A stretch of 64,000 bases of DNA from the NCBI GenBank assembly GCA_002377645.1, contig DFQF01000070.1:45206-109205 (forward strand), read 5' to 3'. The DNA comes from Nitrospinaceae bacterium UBA3496. Its GTDB lineage: Bacteria; UBA8248. The position numbers and the translations under genes were made by a program. Every line of letters begins with the position of its first letter. Positions within the stretch are counted from its first letter, which is position 1. Below are positions 1 to 8,702 of the stretch, piece by piece. The notes below the pieces were generated by a model, which was not told the origin of the DNA, did no database searches, and saw only the letters and a program-made list of their open reading frames with translations.

Positions 1-1012
1 CACGCTGAACCGCATTAGCAAAAACTTCAAGATCTCCCATCAACTGCTTGAACATTTCGGGCTTCAAAGACTGAGCCCCATCAGACATTGCTTGAGAAGG
101 ATCCGGATGTACTTCAATCATAAGACCATCAGCGCCACAAGCAATTGCAGCTTTAGCAAGTGGAGCAACAAATCTCCAAGCACCAGCAGCATGACTTGGA
201 TCAACGACAACTGGTAGGTGAGTAAGTTCCTTAAGAACAGGAACCGCAGTTATATCTAAAGTATTGCGAGTTGAATTTTCGAAAGTTCTAATTCCTCTTT
301 CACATAAAACAACATTCGGATTTCCTTGACTCAAAATATATTCTGCAGACATCAGAAATTCTTCAATCGTTGTAGACATACCTCTTTTCAAGAAAACTGT
401 CTTCTTTGTTGTACCCACTCTTTTCAACAAAGAAAAATTTTGGATATTTCTAGCACCAATCTGCAAAACATCAGCATATTCACATACCAAATCAACATCT
501 ACAGTATCCATAACTTCTGTTTGAATTGGCAACCCTGTCTTTTCTCTAGCTTCTGCAAGAAGTTTAAGTCCTTCTTCGGCCATTCCTTGGAAACTATATG
601 GGGATGTTCTAGGTTTATAAGCACCTCCTCTAAGAACGTGACCACCACCGTCTTTTACAGCATCAGCAGAAGATAATATTTGTTCTCTGCTTTCAACAGA
701 ACATGGTCCACCCACAACAACAATCTTTTCTCCTCCGATTGTCACACCTTCTCCCATTGGCACAATACTTCTCTCAGGCATGCCTTCAGAACTTGCAAGT
801 TTATAAGGTTTTAAAATTGGCACTACACTTTCAACACCTGGAAGAGTAACAAGAGATTCCAGCATATTCTTTCCTCTTTCATCTCCTACAGCACCAATAA
901 CAGTTCGTAAAACACCTTGAATAAGATGCTCTTCTAGGCCTAGTTCTCTAATTCTTTCGACAATCCTTTCAATCTCATCGGGGGTAGCATTCTGCTTCAT
1001 AACAACTATCAT
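1..1012 (-). CDS. aroF: 3-deoxy-7-phosphoheptulonate synthase (DAHP synthase), 3' end cut by window edge
   Basis: First step of the shikimate pathway: condensation of phosphoenolpyruvate with erythrose 4-phosphate. Reading the minus strand from ATG 1012 gives [20 protein letters not shown], an N-terminal ferredoxin-like/ACT-type regulatory domain of the Thermotoga/Bacillus AroF type. The class I aldolase barrel follows, with [39 protein letters not shown], and near the end [11 protein letters not shown] and [19 protein letters not shown]. About 337 codons are visible, close to the usual 338 aa, so only a few C-terminal residues are missing. AAGGAG lies just upstream of the start. The frame stays open to base 1. 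The regulatory domain suggests aromatic feedback control (inference). aroA lies separately at 37.6 kb. Confidence 0.93.
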   Translation of the reverse strand, partial: MIVVMKQNATPDEIERIVERIRELGLEEHLIQGVLRTVIGAVGDERGKNMLESLVTLPGVESVVPILKPYKLASSEGMPERSIVPMGEGVTIGGEKIVVVGGPCSVESREQILSSADAVKDGGGHVLRGGAYKPRTSPYSFQGMAEEGLKLLAEAREKTGLPIQTEVMDTVDVDLVCEYADVLQIGARNIQNFSLLKRVGTTKKTVFLKRGMSTTIEEFLMSAEYILSQGNPNVVLCERGIRTFENSTRNTLDITAVPVLKELTHLPVVVDPSHAAGAWRFVAPLAKAAIACGADGLMIEVHPDPSQAMSDGAQSLKPEMFKQLMGDLEVFANAVQR

Positions 1013-1216
1013 CTCTATCTCCTTAGAGAGAGAAAAATAAATAAAAGTTAAAATTCAATAAAAAAAACAAAGGGATACTAACCCTGTAGTAAAAAAACAA
1101 CAAGTCCAAAAAAAGTAGTAAAGCGATTTAATAAAGATTACTTATAACAAAATAAAATTATACTGAACAACTCCAATAAAAAGAAACTTAAAAAAAACCG
1201 TTTTCTTGAATTTAGT

Positions 1217-1245
1217 TTGACAAAAAAATATTTCAGAAAGATTAT
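1217..1245 (+). promoter_or_regulatory. Candidate sigma70-type promoter for the acyl-CoA dehydrogenase operon
   Basis: TTGACA at 1217-1222 is followed after 17 bases by GATTAT at 1240-1245. An overlapping TATAAA lies at 1243-1248. It sits about 45 bases before the ATG at 1291, in the 278-base gap between two divergent genes. The rest of the gap is A-rich with nothing else recognisable. Confidence 0.4.
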
Positions 1246-1290
1246 AAAAAACTATAGAATTTTTAAAATCTTGAAAGAGGACTTTAGATT

Positions 1291-2439
1291 ATGTTGTTTG
1301 ATTTGGATGAATCTCAAAAGATGCTGAAAGAAACTGTTAGAGAACTATCTGAAAGACACATTAAACCTAGAGCATCTGAAATTGATGAAAAAGAAGAATA
1401 TCCTGAGGATATTTTTCAACTCCTTAAAGAACATGAACTATTGGGTATTTTCTTACCTGAAGAATATCATGGGGCAGGAATGGGTTTTCTTGGAGGTTGT
1501 ATAGTTATAGAAGAAATAGCAAGATTTTGCTCAAACAGTCCTCTTTTTATAGTTTTGAATATGCTTTCTAGTAGAATAATTCAACTAAGTGGAAATCAAG
1601 AACAAAAGGATCAATATCTAAAAGGTTTGGCTAAAGGAGAGTTAAGAGGCTCTTATGCCTTGACTGAACCACATGCTGGTTCGGACGCAGGAAATATAAG
1701 GACTAGAGCATCCTTAGAAGGGGGAGAATGGGTACTGAATGGAACAAAATGTTATTGTAGCGGACCTGACAAAGCTGATTTTATTACTGTTGCTGCAAAA
1801 ACAGATTTTAACGCTGGGACTAAAGGTATCACTTACTTTATTGTACCAACTAATACAGATGGCTTCAGTATTGGTCGTCATGAAAAAAAAATGGGAATGA
1901 AGGGCATATCTACATGTATTCTAAATTTTGAAAACGTTGCAATTCCTAAAGAAAACCAAATTGGAGAACTTAATAAAGGATTTAAATCTGCAATGATCGG
2001 ATTTAATCAAATGCGTCCTGCAATAGGCGCGCGAGCTGTTGGTCTTGCTCAAGGGTGTTTCGATTATGCAAAAAACTACTCTAAGGAAAGAGAAGCTTTT
2101 GGTACTTCAATTTCTAATTTTCAGGCAATCCAATTTATGCTTGCAGATATGTTTATGCAAATTGAAGCATCTCGACTTTTGGTGCATAAAGCAGCGAGTC
2201 TAGTGGACACAGGTCAAATAGGAAAAGAAAATGCTCGTTACTTTTCTACTGCAAAAACATTTGCTGCAGATATGGCAATGAAAGTAGCTATAGATAGCAT
2301 ACAAATATTAGGAGGAGCTGGATATATGAAAGACCATCCACTAGAAAGATTCATGAGGGATGCAAAGCAAATACAAATAGTAGAAGGAACAAGCCAAATA
2401 CAGCGACTGATCATCGCAAGAAACCTTTTAGATTCATAA
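1291..2439 (+). CDS. Acyl-CoA dehydrogenase
   Basis: FAD-dependent alpha,beta-dehydrogenation of an acyl-CoA thioester, passing electrons to ETF. At 382 aa it is the normal length for short/medium-chain acyl-CoA dehydrogenases. The N-terminal helical domain (about 1-115) is followed by the beta domain with YALTEPHAGSDAG (about 121-133) and the C-terminal helical domain with REAFGTSISNFQAIQ. The signature QIVEGTSQIQR contains Glu365 at the usual catalytic-base position of the SCAD/butyryl-CoA type. The start is ATG with AAAGAGGA about 11 bases upstream. The next gene starts 41 bases downstream, so the dehydrogenase may be cotranscribed with the molybdenum-hydroxylase maturation genes. Substrate chain length cannot be read from the sequence. 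Confidence 0.93.
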   Translation: MLFDLDESQKMLKETVRELSERHIKPRASEIDEKEEYPEDIFQLLKEHELLGIFLPEEYHGAGMGFLGGCIVIEEIARFCSNSPLFIVLNMLSSRIIQLSGNQEQKDQYLKGLAKGELRGSYALTEPHAGSDAGNIRTRASLEGGEWVLNGTKCYCSGPDKADFITVAAKTDFNAGTKGITYFIVPTNTDGFSIGRHEKKMGMKGISTCILNFENVAIPKENQIGELNKGFKSAMIGFNQMRPAIGARAVGLAQGCFDYAKNYSKEREAFGTSISNFQAIQFMLADMFMQIEASRLLVHKAASLVDTGQIGKENARYFSTAKTFAADMAMKVAIDSIQILGGAGYMKDHPLERFMRDAKQIQIVEGTSQIQRLIIARNLLDS

Positions 2440-2480
2440 AAATAAATTATCAAACTTTTCAGAAAACAACTGGGAAAAGA

Positions 2481-3350
2481 GTGAAAAAAACATTTTCTAA
2501 GAATATAATTGAAAGTTCACTTGTTGTTATAAGAGGTGGTGGTGATATCGCTTCTGGTATAGTTCAAAAAATATTTCGTTCTGGTTTCCCAATAATTATT
2601 ACAGAAACAGAAAATCCAACTATGGTCAGAAGAACTGTCTCCTTTGCTGAGTGTATATATTCTGGCCGAACTGAAATTGAAGGGCTATTTTCAGAAATGG
2701 TTCAGGGAGATTCATTGACTGAAAAATTTGATTCTGCTCTTAGTTTATTAGAAAAGAATATAATCCCTGTTCTAGTCGACCCAGAGTGTAAAATAGTTAA
2801 ACTCGCAAAACCCCAAATCTTAATAGATGCAATTCTTGCAAAAAAAAATCTTGGCACACACAAAAATAGTGCAAAGATTGTAATTGGAGTAGGACCAGGC
2901 TTTAATGCTGGTTCAGATTGTCATGCAGTGATAGAAACTGCAAGAGGACACGATATTGGTCGGATAATTTTCAGCGGGTTCGCCTCTGAGAATACTGGAG
3001 TACCCGGACCTATTGGAGGATATACAACCGAAAGACTTCTTCGTTCTCCTGCGAAAGGCAAATTTAAATCCATTAAAAAAATAGGGGACAAAGTATCTAA
3101 AGGAGACCTTGTAGCAAAAGTAGACGAACTGGAGATTTTTTCAGAGATACCTGGTGTTATTAGAGGATTAGTTAGGGACGATCTTTCAATTCCAAAAGGG
3201 TTTAAAGTTGGAGACATTGATCCCAGAGCAAAACCTGAACACTGTATGACTATTTCAGACAAATCAAGAAGTATTGCAGGAGGCGTTCTTGAAGCAATAC
3301 TCATTTTACTCAACGAGAAAACAATCAAAAAGAACGGAGTCCAAAATTGA
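2481..3350 (+). CDS. yqeB: YqeB/EF2563-family molybdenum hydroxylase maturation protein
   Basis: A member of the EF2563 family, known from clusters encoding (often selenium-dependent) molybdenum hydroxylases; its biochemical role is not settled. The start is GTG. The N-terminus holds VVIRGGGDIASGIVQKIFRSG (about 16-36), the family's Rossmann-like glycine-rich motif. TMVRRTVSFAECIYSGRTEIEG and VIGVGPGFNAGSDCHAVIET are also highly typical. The C-terminal half resembles a small biotinyl/lipoyl-like beta domain (KIGDKVSKGDLVAKVDELEI). Its TGA overlaps the TTG start of the next gene by four bases, so the two are translationally coupled. There is no in-frame TGA, so the protein itself carries no selenocysteine. 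The family name does not prove selenium use here. Confidence 0.88.
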   Translation: MKKTFSKNIIESSLVVIRGGGDIASGIVQKIFRSGFPIIITETENPTMVRRTVSFAECIYSGRTEIEGLFSEMVQGDSLTEKFDSALSLLEKNIIPVLVDPECKIVKLAKPQILIDAILAKKNLGTHKNSAKIVIGVGPGFNAGSDCHAVIETARGHDIGRIIFSGFASENTGVPGPIGGYTTERLLRSPAKGKFKSIKKIGDKVSKGDLVAKVDELEIFSEIPGVIRGLVRDDLSIPKGFKVGDIDPRAKPEHCMTISDKSRSIAGGVLEAILILLNEKTIKKNGVQN

Positions 3351-4231
3351 CTATCGAAATCCGAGAGGAAATCACAAAAAACGGGGTATATAAAATTGGC
3401 AGAAGTGAGATAAAAATCAATGAAAATATTGACAACCCTTACGTGCCTGATTCTCAGTTTTATCTACCCGTTGGAGATGATCTAGAAAAAACTGCTTGGG
3501 CCGTAAGCAAAGGACTTCCAGTAATTCTGATTGGAGAAACAGGAGTCGGGAAAACTCTTTTAGTCCGTCACTTGGCTCAAATGACAAACAATGGATTTCG
3601 AAGAGTAAATTTGAATGGAATGACAACAGTAGATGAATTTGTAGGTAAACTGATGATTAACGAAAAAGGCACTTATTGGGTCAATGGAATTCTTATAGAT
3701 GCAATGGAATCAGGAGATTGGCTACTTATAGACGAAATAAACGCATGCCTTCCTGAAATTGCTTTTTGTCTTCATAGTCTCCTTGACGATGACAAAATGA
3801 TAGTTTTAACAGAATACGATGGAAGAATAATTAAACCACATCCAAATTTTAGAGTTTTTGCAAGCATGAATCCTAACGAAGATAGACGCTATGCAGGAAC
3901 AAAAGCTCTCAATGAAGCTTTGTTAGACCGATTTCCAGTATCTATAAGAATGGGTTATCTTCCTTACGAAATTGAAGTCGATGTTGTAATGAATCAAAGT
4001 GGAAATATGGACAAACAATTAGTTGGGAAAATGGTAAATGTTGCAAATGACGTCAGAGAGGCCATTGAAAATGAAAAAATCTTTTGCACTTTTAGCACAA
4101 GAAGATTAATAGATTGGGCACGTATGTCCGAATCTTTTAGCGCTTCTGAATCAGCGATTTCTACAATTTACGGCAAAATAAATGAATTCGATGCAAAAGT
4201 TATCGAAGACATAATTGACAATTACTTTTAA
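3347..4231 (+). CDS. AAA+ ATPase, MoxR/CobS-like (CoxD-type)
   Basis: AAA+ ATPase of 294 aa that should work with the VWA protein encoded next. Walker A GETGVGKT is at 63-70, Walker B LLIDE at 126-130, sensor 1 FASMNPN at 171-177, and the arginine-finger region ALLDRF at 191-196. The blocks VNLNGMTTVDEFVGK, IIKPHPNFRVF and LPYEIEVDVV resemble the CobS subunit of cobaltochelatase more than a generic MoxR (comparison from memory). In carbon monoxide dehydrogenase operons the equivalent CoxD ATPase acts in active-site maturation. The start is TTG, overlapping the yqeB stop (TTGA), with CGGAG upstream. The exact partner metal or enzyme is unknown. Confidence 0.85.
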   Translation: MTIEIREEITKNGVYKIGRSEIKINENIDNPYVPDSQFYLPVGDDLEKTAWAVSKGLPVILIGETGVGKTLLVRHLAQMTNNGFRRVNLNGMTTVDEFVGKLMINEKGTYWVNGILIDAMESGDWLLIDEINACLPEIAFCLHSLLDDDKMIVLTEYDGRIIKPHPNFRVFASMNPNEDRRYAGTKALNEALLDRFPVSIRMGYLPYEIEVDVVMNQSGNMDKQLVGKMVNVANDVREAIENEKIFCTFSTRRLIDWARMSESFSASESAISTIYGKINEFDAKVIEDIIDNYF

Positions 4232-4242
4232 AAAATAAACCT

Positions 4243-5997
4243 ATGGAAAAAAGAAGATTACGTTTAGAAACCTTAGCACAGATAGTTTCTAAAAATTACG
4301 ACCTCAACCTTGAATACGCGAACTCTGATTCACAAAATCTATCGAATTCAAAACAACAAGACATCCAAATTGAAAAACCTGAAACATCCCTTAAGATCCT
4401 AAGTGGAAAAACAAATGAAAATCATTTCTTGAAATACCAAAAAGGTATGACCTTAATTCAAGCTGCTCACTTAAGATTCAAAGAAAAGAAATGGCTAACT
4501 CAGATTTTATCTGACAACAAAGAAAAACCTGGGATTTTTCGTTTGTGGCATACATTGGATGATACTAGATGCGAGAATCTTCTAACGTCCTTTCTTCCTG
4601 GAACAAAAAAGAATCTAATAGAGTTTATTAAACCTTCTATTGAATCTGCGAACTATTCTATAAAAACAGGAGAATTACCTCTTATTCAACAAATTCAACT
4701 AGGGATTTATCTAACAGGAGCAGTTTACATACGAGAAACAACTGAAAAAGATTTAGATCTTCAAACAATGAAATTACTTGACCCAAAGATCTTAAAAACT
4801 CTAAAAAATTTAAAAAACAAAATTAAAGACGCTTGTGAAACTACAGACGGAGAAATTACTTATAAGTGTTCACACGAAATATATGATTTTCTAAACCAGC
4901 AGTTTCACGAAAAGGATAAAGAAAATTTCTCAGAGGACACACTCCTAGATTCTGAAATAGAAGGAATTGACGAAGAAAAAAATGACTCAAATGACACCGA
5001 AGAAAATCAAACTCAAGAGGCTATAATAAACAATGAAGATCAAGAAGAATTAATCTCTTTCACTGAAGAAGAAGCAACTACATTAGGCCACTGGTCTACC
5101 CCTTGGTTTCAATTAGAAAACAAAAAGAAAGAAATCCATCCTTCTGCAGTTGTTCAAGACGAACAAACTATTATGACACCTCCCGAGGGGAAATCATCCG
5201 AATATTCAGAAATTTTAGAAAATATTTCAAGCGAAATTAAAGTCTTAACTGCAAAACTTTTACAGATTATTCAAGAGAGAACTTACACACGATATGTAGG
5301 AAACTACAGATCAGGAAAACTGAACGGCCATAAACTTTGGAAACAGAGACTAGAAAAATTTAACCTCTTTCAAAGAAGAGAAGAACCCGAAAAATTAGAT
5401 ATATGTTTCAGTTTGCTGGTTGATGAAAGTGGTAGTATGAACAGAGAATCTAAATATCTCGCAGCAAGAGAAGCTACTGTTGTATTCGCTGAAGTATTAG
5501 ATCGTATTCGTGTACCTTTTGAAGTTATAGGATATTCAACCGAAAATTCAGAGGCAGCAATGGCAGCTTCACTTGGCCATATCCCGGCTTTCAAATTTAG
5601 GCATATACGTCATTCCAAATTACAGCATAGAATATACAAATCATTTGACGATACATTTTCACATACAAAAAATAGGCTGGTAAATATTTACCCTCGCTTT
5701 AACAACTGGGATGAAGAACATCTTCTTTTTGCATTTAAAAGAATTACACAAAGAAATGAAAAGGAGAAAATTATTATTATCACTTCAGATGGTCAGCCTA
5801 ATGGTGATGCTTCACACCTTATCTCAACTGCTACTCAAATCTCAAAAAACGGTGTTAGACTCATAGGCGTAGGGGTTGTAGACTCTTTTGTCGAACAAAT
5901 TTATGAAAATCATATAGTAGTTAAAGAATTGTCACAGTTGACTCAAGAGATTGTACAAATCCTAAGAAAAGAATTACTGGAAAACAAATCGATATGA
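4243..5997 (+). CDS. VWA-domain protein, CobT/CoxE-like
   Basis: Partner of the preceding AAA+ ATPase. The N-terminal half is helical and unrecognised. Residues about 235-275 form a strongly acidic, low-complexity linker rich in Glu, Asp and Asn. The C-terminal third is a von Willebrand A domain: the MIDAS motif DESGS is at 394-398 and the second metal-loop Asp at 516 in TSDGQPNGD. The layout (N-terminal domain, acidic linker, C-terminal VWA) and the blocks VPFEVIGYSTENSE, FRHIRHSKLQHRIYKSFDD and DEEHLLFAFKRI recall the CobT subunit of cobaltochelatase; CoxE of CO-dehydrogenase operons is another relative. No CobN is present. Its stop overlaps the yqeC start as ATGA. At 584 aa it is larger than typical CoxE. 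Confidence 0.82.
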   Translation: MEKRRLRLETLAQIVSKNYDLNLEYANSDSQNLSNSKQQDIQIEKPETSLKILSGKTNENHFLKYQKGMTLIQAAHLRFKEKKWLTQILSDNKEKPGIFRLWHTLDDTRCENLLTSFLPGTKKNLIEFIKPSIESANYSIKTGELPLIQQIQLGIYLTGAVYIRETTEKDLDLQTMKLLDPKILKTLKNLKNKIKDACETTDGEITYKCSHEIYDFLNQQFHEKDKENFSEDTLLDSEIEGIDEEKNDSNDTEENQTQEAIINNEDQEELISFTEEEATTLGHWSTPWFQLENKKKEIHPSAVVQDEQTIMTPPEGKSSEYSEILENISSEIKVLTAKLLQIIQERTYTRYVGNYRSGKLNGHKLWKQRLEKFNLFQRREEPEKLDICFSLLVDESGSMNRESKYLAAREATVVFAEVLDRIRVPFEVIGYSTENSEAAMAASLGHIPAFKFRHIRHSKLQHRIYKSFDDTFSHTKNRLVNIYPRFNNWDEEHLLFAFKRITQRNEKEKIIIITSDGQPNGDASHLISTATQISKNGVRLIGVGVVDSFVEQIYENHIVVKELSQLTQEIVQILRKELLENKSI

Positions 5998-6842
5998 AAA
6001 ACACTTTTTTCAAATCAAATTTATTAAAAGCACTCGGCATACAAAAGGGGAACACTATTTCTGTGGTTGGAGGAGGAGGCAAAACTAGTATTATCAACAA
6101 ACTTGCCAAAGAAGCCTCTGAATTTCATTCATGTCCTATTTTGATTACGACTACAACAAATATCTTTTCTCCCGACAAAGAACTAAAATTTACTACTATC
6201 CTGGGCAAAGATGACACAATCGATACAATGATAAAAAAAGAAACCAGTAATAAAAAAAAAATTTTCACACTCGCCAGGAAAAGAATCGGAGAAGAAAAAA
6301 TCCCAAATCAACCTAACAAAAATCTAAAAAAAATGAAGTTGAAAGGATTCGAAAATGAAAAAATCAAACGATTTATGTCTAAAGAGAGAATTCTTTTTGT
6401 TGAAGCTGATGGTTCTAAAGGTCTACCAATTAAAGCTCCAAATAAGAATGAACCAGTAATTCCAATGGAATCAGACTATATTTTGGGAGTTATTGGCTTA
6501 GATGCAATCGGCTTATCTGTTTCAAAAGAAAATGTTTTTAGGTTGAAACATTTTTGTAAGATAACTGGTCTAAAAGAAAGGATGAAAATTAGCCCAGAAA
6601 GTTTAGGTCTTTTAATTAAACATCCTAATGGAATTTTTCAAAATTCTCCTAAAAATGCTAAAAAAGCTATTATTTTGAATAAGGCTGATTATATTGAAAA
6701 TCTAGACGAAATCGAAAAAATCGCATATATTATCAATGAAAAGGGAGACTTCCCTATGACACTGACAGATAGACTTATAGTAACGAGTTGTTCTTGGAAT
6801 ACTAGTTTGATATATATGCATGACCAAAATCGAAATCAATAA
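5994..6842 (+). CDS. yqeC: YqeC-family molybdenum hydroxylase accessory protein (putative NTPase)
   Basis: A 282-aa protein of the YqeC family, found beside XdhC and YqeB in molybdenum hydroxylase clusters. The P-loop-like GGGGKTS is at 26-32, followed by ILITTTTNIFSP. A second block, ILFVEADGSKGLPIKAPNKN, is the family hallmark. VIGLDAIGLSVSKENVFR and IILNKADYI also fit a P-loop NTPase fold. The ATG overlaps the stop of the VWA gene (ATGA), indicating coupled translation. The family's function is not experimentally settled; a role in cofactor loading or sulfuration/selenation of the hydroxylase is inferred from context only. Confidence 0.85.
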   Translation: MKNTFFKSNLLKALGIQKGNTISVVGGGGKTSIINKLAKEASEFHSCPILITTTTNIFSPDKELKFTTILGKDDTIDTMIKKETSNKKKIFTLARKRIGEEKIPNQPNKNLKKMKLKGFENEKIKRFMSKERILFVEADGSKGLPIKAPNKNEPVIPMESDYILGVIGLDAIGLSVSKENVFRLKHFCKITGLKERMKISPESLGLLIKHPNGIFQNSPKNAKKAIILNKADYIENLDEIEKIAYIINEKGDFPMTLTDRLIVTSCSWNTSLIYMHDQNRNQ

Positions 6843-6865
6843 CTATTTGATACAGGAATTTTCAA

Positions 6866-7999
6866 ATGTCAAAGAGTATTTTCAATACCATGGAAGATTT
6901 AATACAAAAGGGTGAATCCGCTTCTATTGCAACAATAGTGAATCGTAAAGGCTCCGCGCCTATGAGCAGTGATGCAAAAATGTTAGTGCATAAAGATGGA
7001 ACTATCGAGGGTACAGTCGGCGGAGGCTGTCTTGAAGCCGAGGTATGGCAAACTGCCATGGACGTTTTGGAGAACAAGAAATCAGAAAAACTCCGTTTTG
7101 ACTTAACAGAGCAAGATGCAGCGGACAGCGGACATATTTGCGGAGGAATTGTCGAGATTTTCGTAGAGCCCTTAGAAAGTTACAGTATCGAACTACTTTC
7201 AGCCGTCAATAAAATTAGACGAACAGGTGGGAGTGCTGCAATGGCTACACAGATATCACCTTCTGAGAAAGAAAATAATAAACTTTTAATTTTAAAAGAT
7301 GGAAGCACAGTTGGGAGTTTATCCAAATATGAAGCCGAAATTTGGAGAGAAAGTTCACGAATCATGAGAGAAGGTCAACCCATAACTTTAGAATTTGACA
7401 AACAAAAAACAGACAATAACAACTCAAAAAAAACACGTGCGACAACAGAGATCTTCGTTGAACCTATAACTACTCAACCTAAAATTTTTCTGTTTGGAGG
7501 AGGCCACGTTTCATTTTGCGTAGCTCAAACTGCTCACATGGCAGGATTTCGCACATCTATTGTAGAAGATAGACCTAGCTTCGCAAATAAAGAAAGATTT
7601 CCAATGGCTGAGGACTTCTACGTAGGTGAATTTCCAGAAATATTTAATTCCCTTGAAATAGACGAGTCTAGCTATCTAGCAATTATTACACGTGGACATG
7701 CAAATGATGAAATAGTTTTGGAATGGGCACTTTCTACTCCTGCTCGCTACATTGGAATGATAGGGTCTAAAAGTAAGGTGCTTCTCACATATAGACATTT
7801 GCAGGAAAAAGGCTTTAGAAGAAAAGAACTTATAGAAAAAGTACATGCTCCTATCGGCCTAGATATAGGCGCAGATAGCCCAGGAGAAATTGCTGTTTCG
7901 ATCGTTGCAGAATTAATTAAAGATAGAAGACTAGGTCAAGAATTAGCTCTAAAATCAATTCAATCTAAACGAGTACCTTTCCCAAAAGAAAAGAAATAG
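6866..7999 (+). CDS. xdhC: XdhC/CoxI-family molybdenum cofactor maturation protein
   Basis: XdhC proteins bind molybdenum cofactor, promote its sulfuration and deliver it to xanthine dehydrogenase-type enzymes. At 377 aa it has both family domains: an N-terminal XdhC/CoxI domain with ATIVNRKGSAPMSSDAKMLV, GTVGGGCLEAEV and GHICGGIVEIFVEP, and a C-terminal Rossmann-like domain starting near 205 with FLFGGGHVSFCVAQTAHMAG and ending PIGLDIGADSPGEIAVSI. The conserved CGG is intact. It starts 23 bases after yqeC and closes the coupled cassette. No molybdenum hydroxylase structural subunit lies in the window, so the target must be encoded elsewhere. Confidence 0.92.
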   Translation: MSKSIFNTMEDLIQKGESASIATIVNRKGSAPMSSDAKMLVHKDGTIEGTVGGGCLEAEVWQTAMDVLENKKSEKLRFDLTEQDAADSGHICGGIVEIFVEPLESYSIELLSAVNKIRRTGGSAAMATQISPSEKENNKLLILKDGSTVGSLSKYEAEIWRESSRIMREGQPITLEFDKQKTDNNNSKKTRATTEIFVEPITTQPKIFLFGGGHVSFCVAQTAHMAGFRTSIVEDRPSFANKERFPMAEDFYVGEFPEIFNSLEIDESSYLAIITRGHANDEIVLEWALSTPARYIGMIGSKSKVLLTYRHLQEKGFRRKELIEKVHAPIGLDIGADSPGEIAVSIVAELIKDRRLGQELALKSIQSKRVPFPKEKK

Positions 8000-8081
8000 A
8001 AGGTAATCCTGTAAAAAAATTAACGAAGTATAGATTCATGCTTTATGTCAGATAAAACCATCACTCAAAAAGGAGGATGCT

Positions 8082-8612
8082 ATGACACAAAGAGATTTCC
8101 ACATGGAAGATATGAAAAAGAGATATGCAAAATTCAGTGAAATGAAACTATCCAAACAAGCTTTTGTCGACACACGTCTTCCCGAACACGAAAGAGATTT
8201 GTACAATGTGATTGGCAATGGAGTATCTGAAGATCCTGAACTAAAACCATCGATCGATACAGTTGAAGGGTTTAATATCCACTACGTTGGTGCCGAACCA
8301 GGAAAAGGAGCAGCGTTACACACACACACTACAGTCGAAGTATTTTTTGCTATGTCTGGAAAATGGTCGGTATACTGGGGAGAAAATGGAGAAAACAATA
8401 TAGAACTTGATACCTTTGATATTATTTCAGTCCCTGAAGGAGTTATGCGAGGATTCAAAAATATCGGCGACTCATATGCAAATTTGATGGCAATTCTAGG
8501 AGGAAACGACCCTGGAAAAATAGGTTGGGCAAAATCTGTTCTTGACCTTGCCGAGAAATCTGGATTGCGCCTTGATAGTTCCGGGAAAATCGTAGAACTA
8601 AATTCTACATAA
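8082..8612 (+). CDS. Cupin-domain protein
   Basis: Single small beta-barrel cupin of 176 aa. Cupin motif 1 is clear: GKGAALHTHTTVEVFFAMSG with His80, His82 and Glu86 in the canonical metal-binding spacing. Motif 2 is present only as DTFDIISVPEGVMRGFKNIG; the fourth metal ligand (usually His after PxG) is not at its expected place, where Met/Arg are found instead. The protein may bind metal with three ligands or have a non-oxygenase sugar or ligand-binding role. The ATG follows a very strong AAGGAGG. The gap of 82 bases from xdhC leaves it uncertain whether it belongs to that operon. Substrate not recognisable. Confidence 0.75.
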   Translation: MTQRDFHMEDMKKRYAKFSEMKLSKQAFVDTRLPEHERDLYNVIGNGVSEDPELKPSIDTVEGFNIHYVGAEPGKGAALHTHTTVEVFFAMSGKWSVYWGENGENNIELDTFDIISVPEGVMRGFKNIGDSYANLMAILGGNDPGKIGWAKSVLDLAEKSGLRLDSSGKIVELNST

Positions 8613-8702
8613 AAATAGTCAAAGAAACTCTAATTAGCAGAGATAGAGGAAAAGATTTTTCGTGATTTTATCATTTCACTTTTGGTACCATTTCCTGCAA
8701 TC

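Noticed and set aside
326-676. A 116-aa plus-strand open frame
   Set aside because: It is a shadow of the minus-strand DAHP synthase, which has conserved motifs over the whole region.
2481-3350. Selenocysteine insertion in YqeB
   Set aside because: No in-frame TGA and no SECIS-like hairpin were seen; the family name reflects context in other genomes only.
8000-8081. Riboswitch between xdhC and the cupin gene
   Set aside because: The 82 bases are AT-rich with a strong ribosome-binding site but no stable paired structure or known aptamer pattern.
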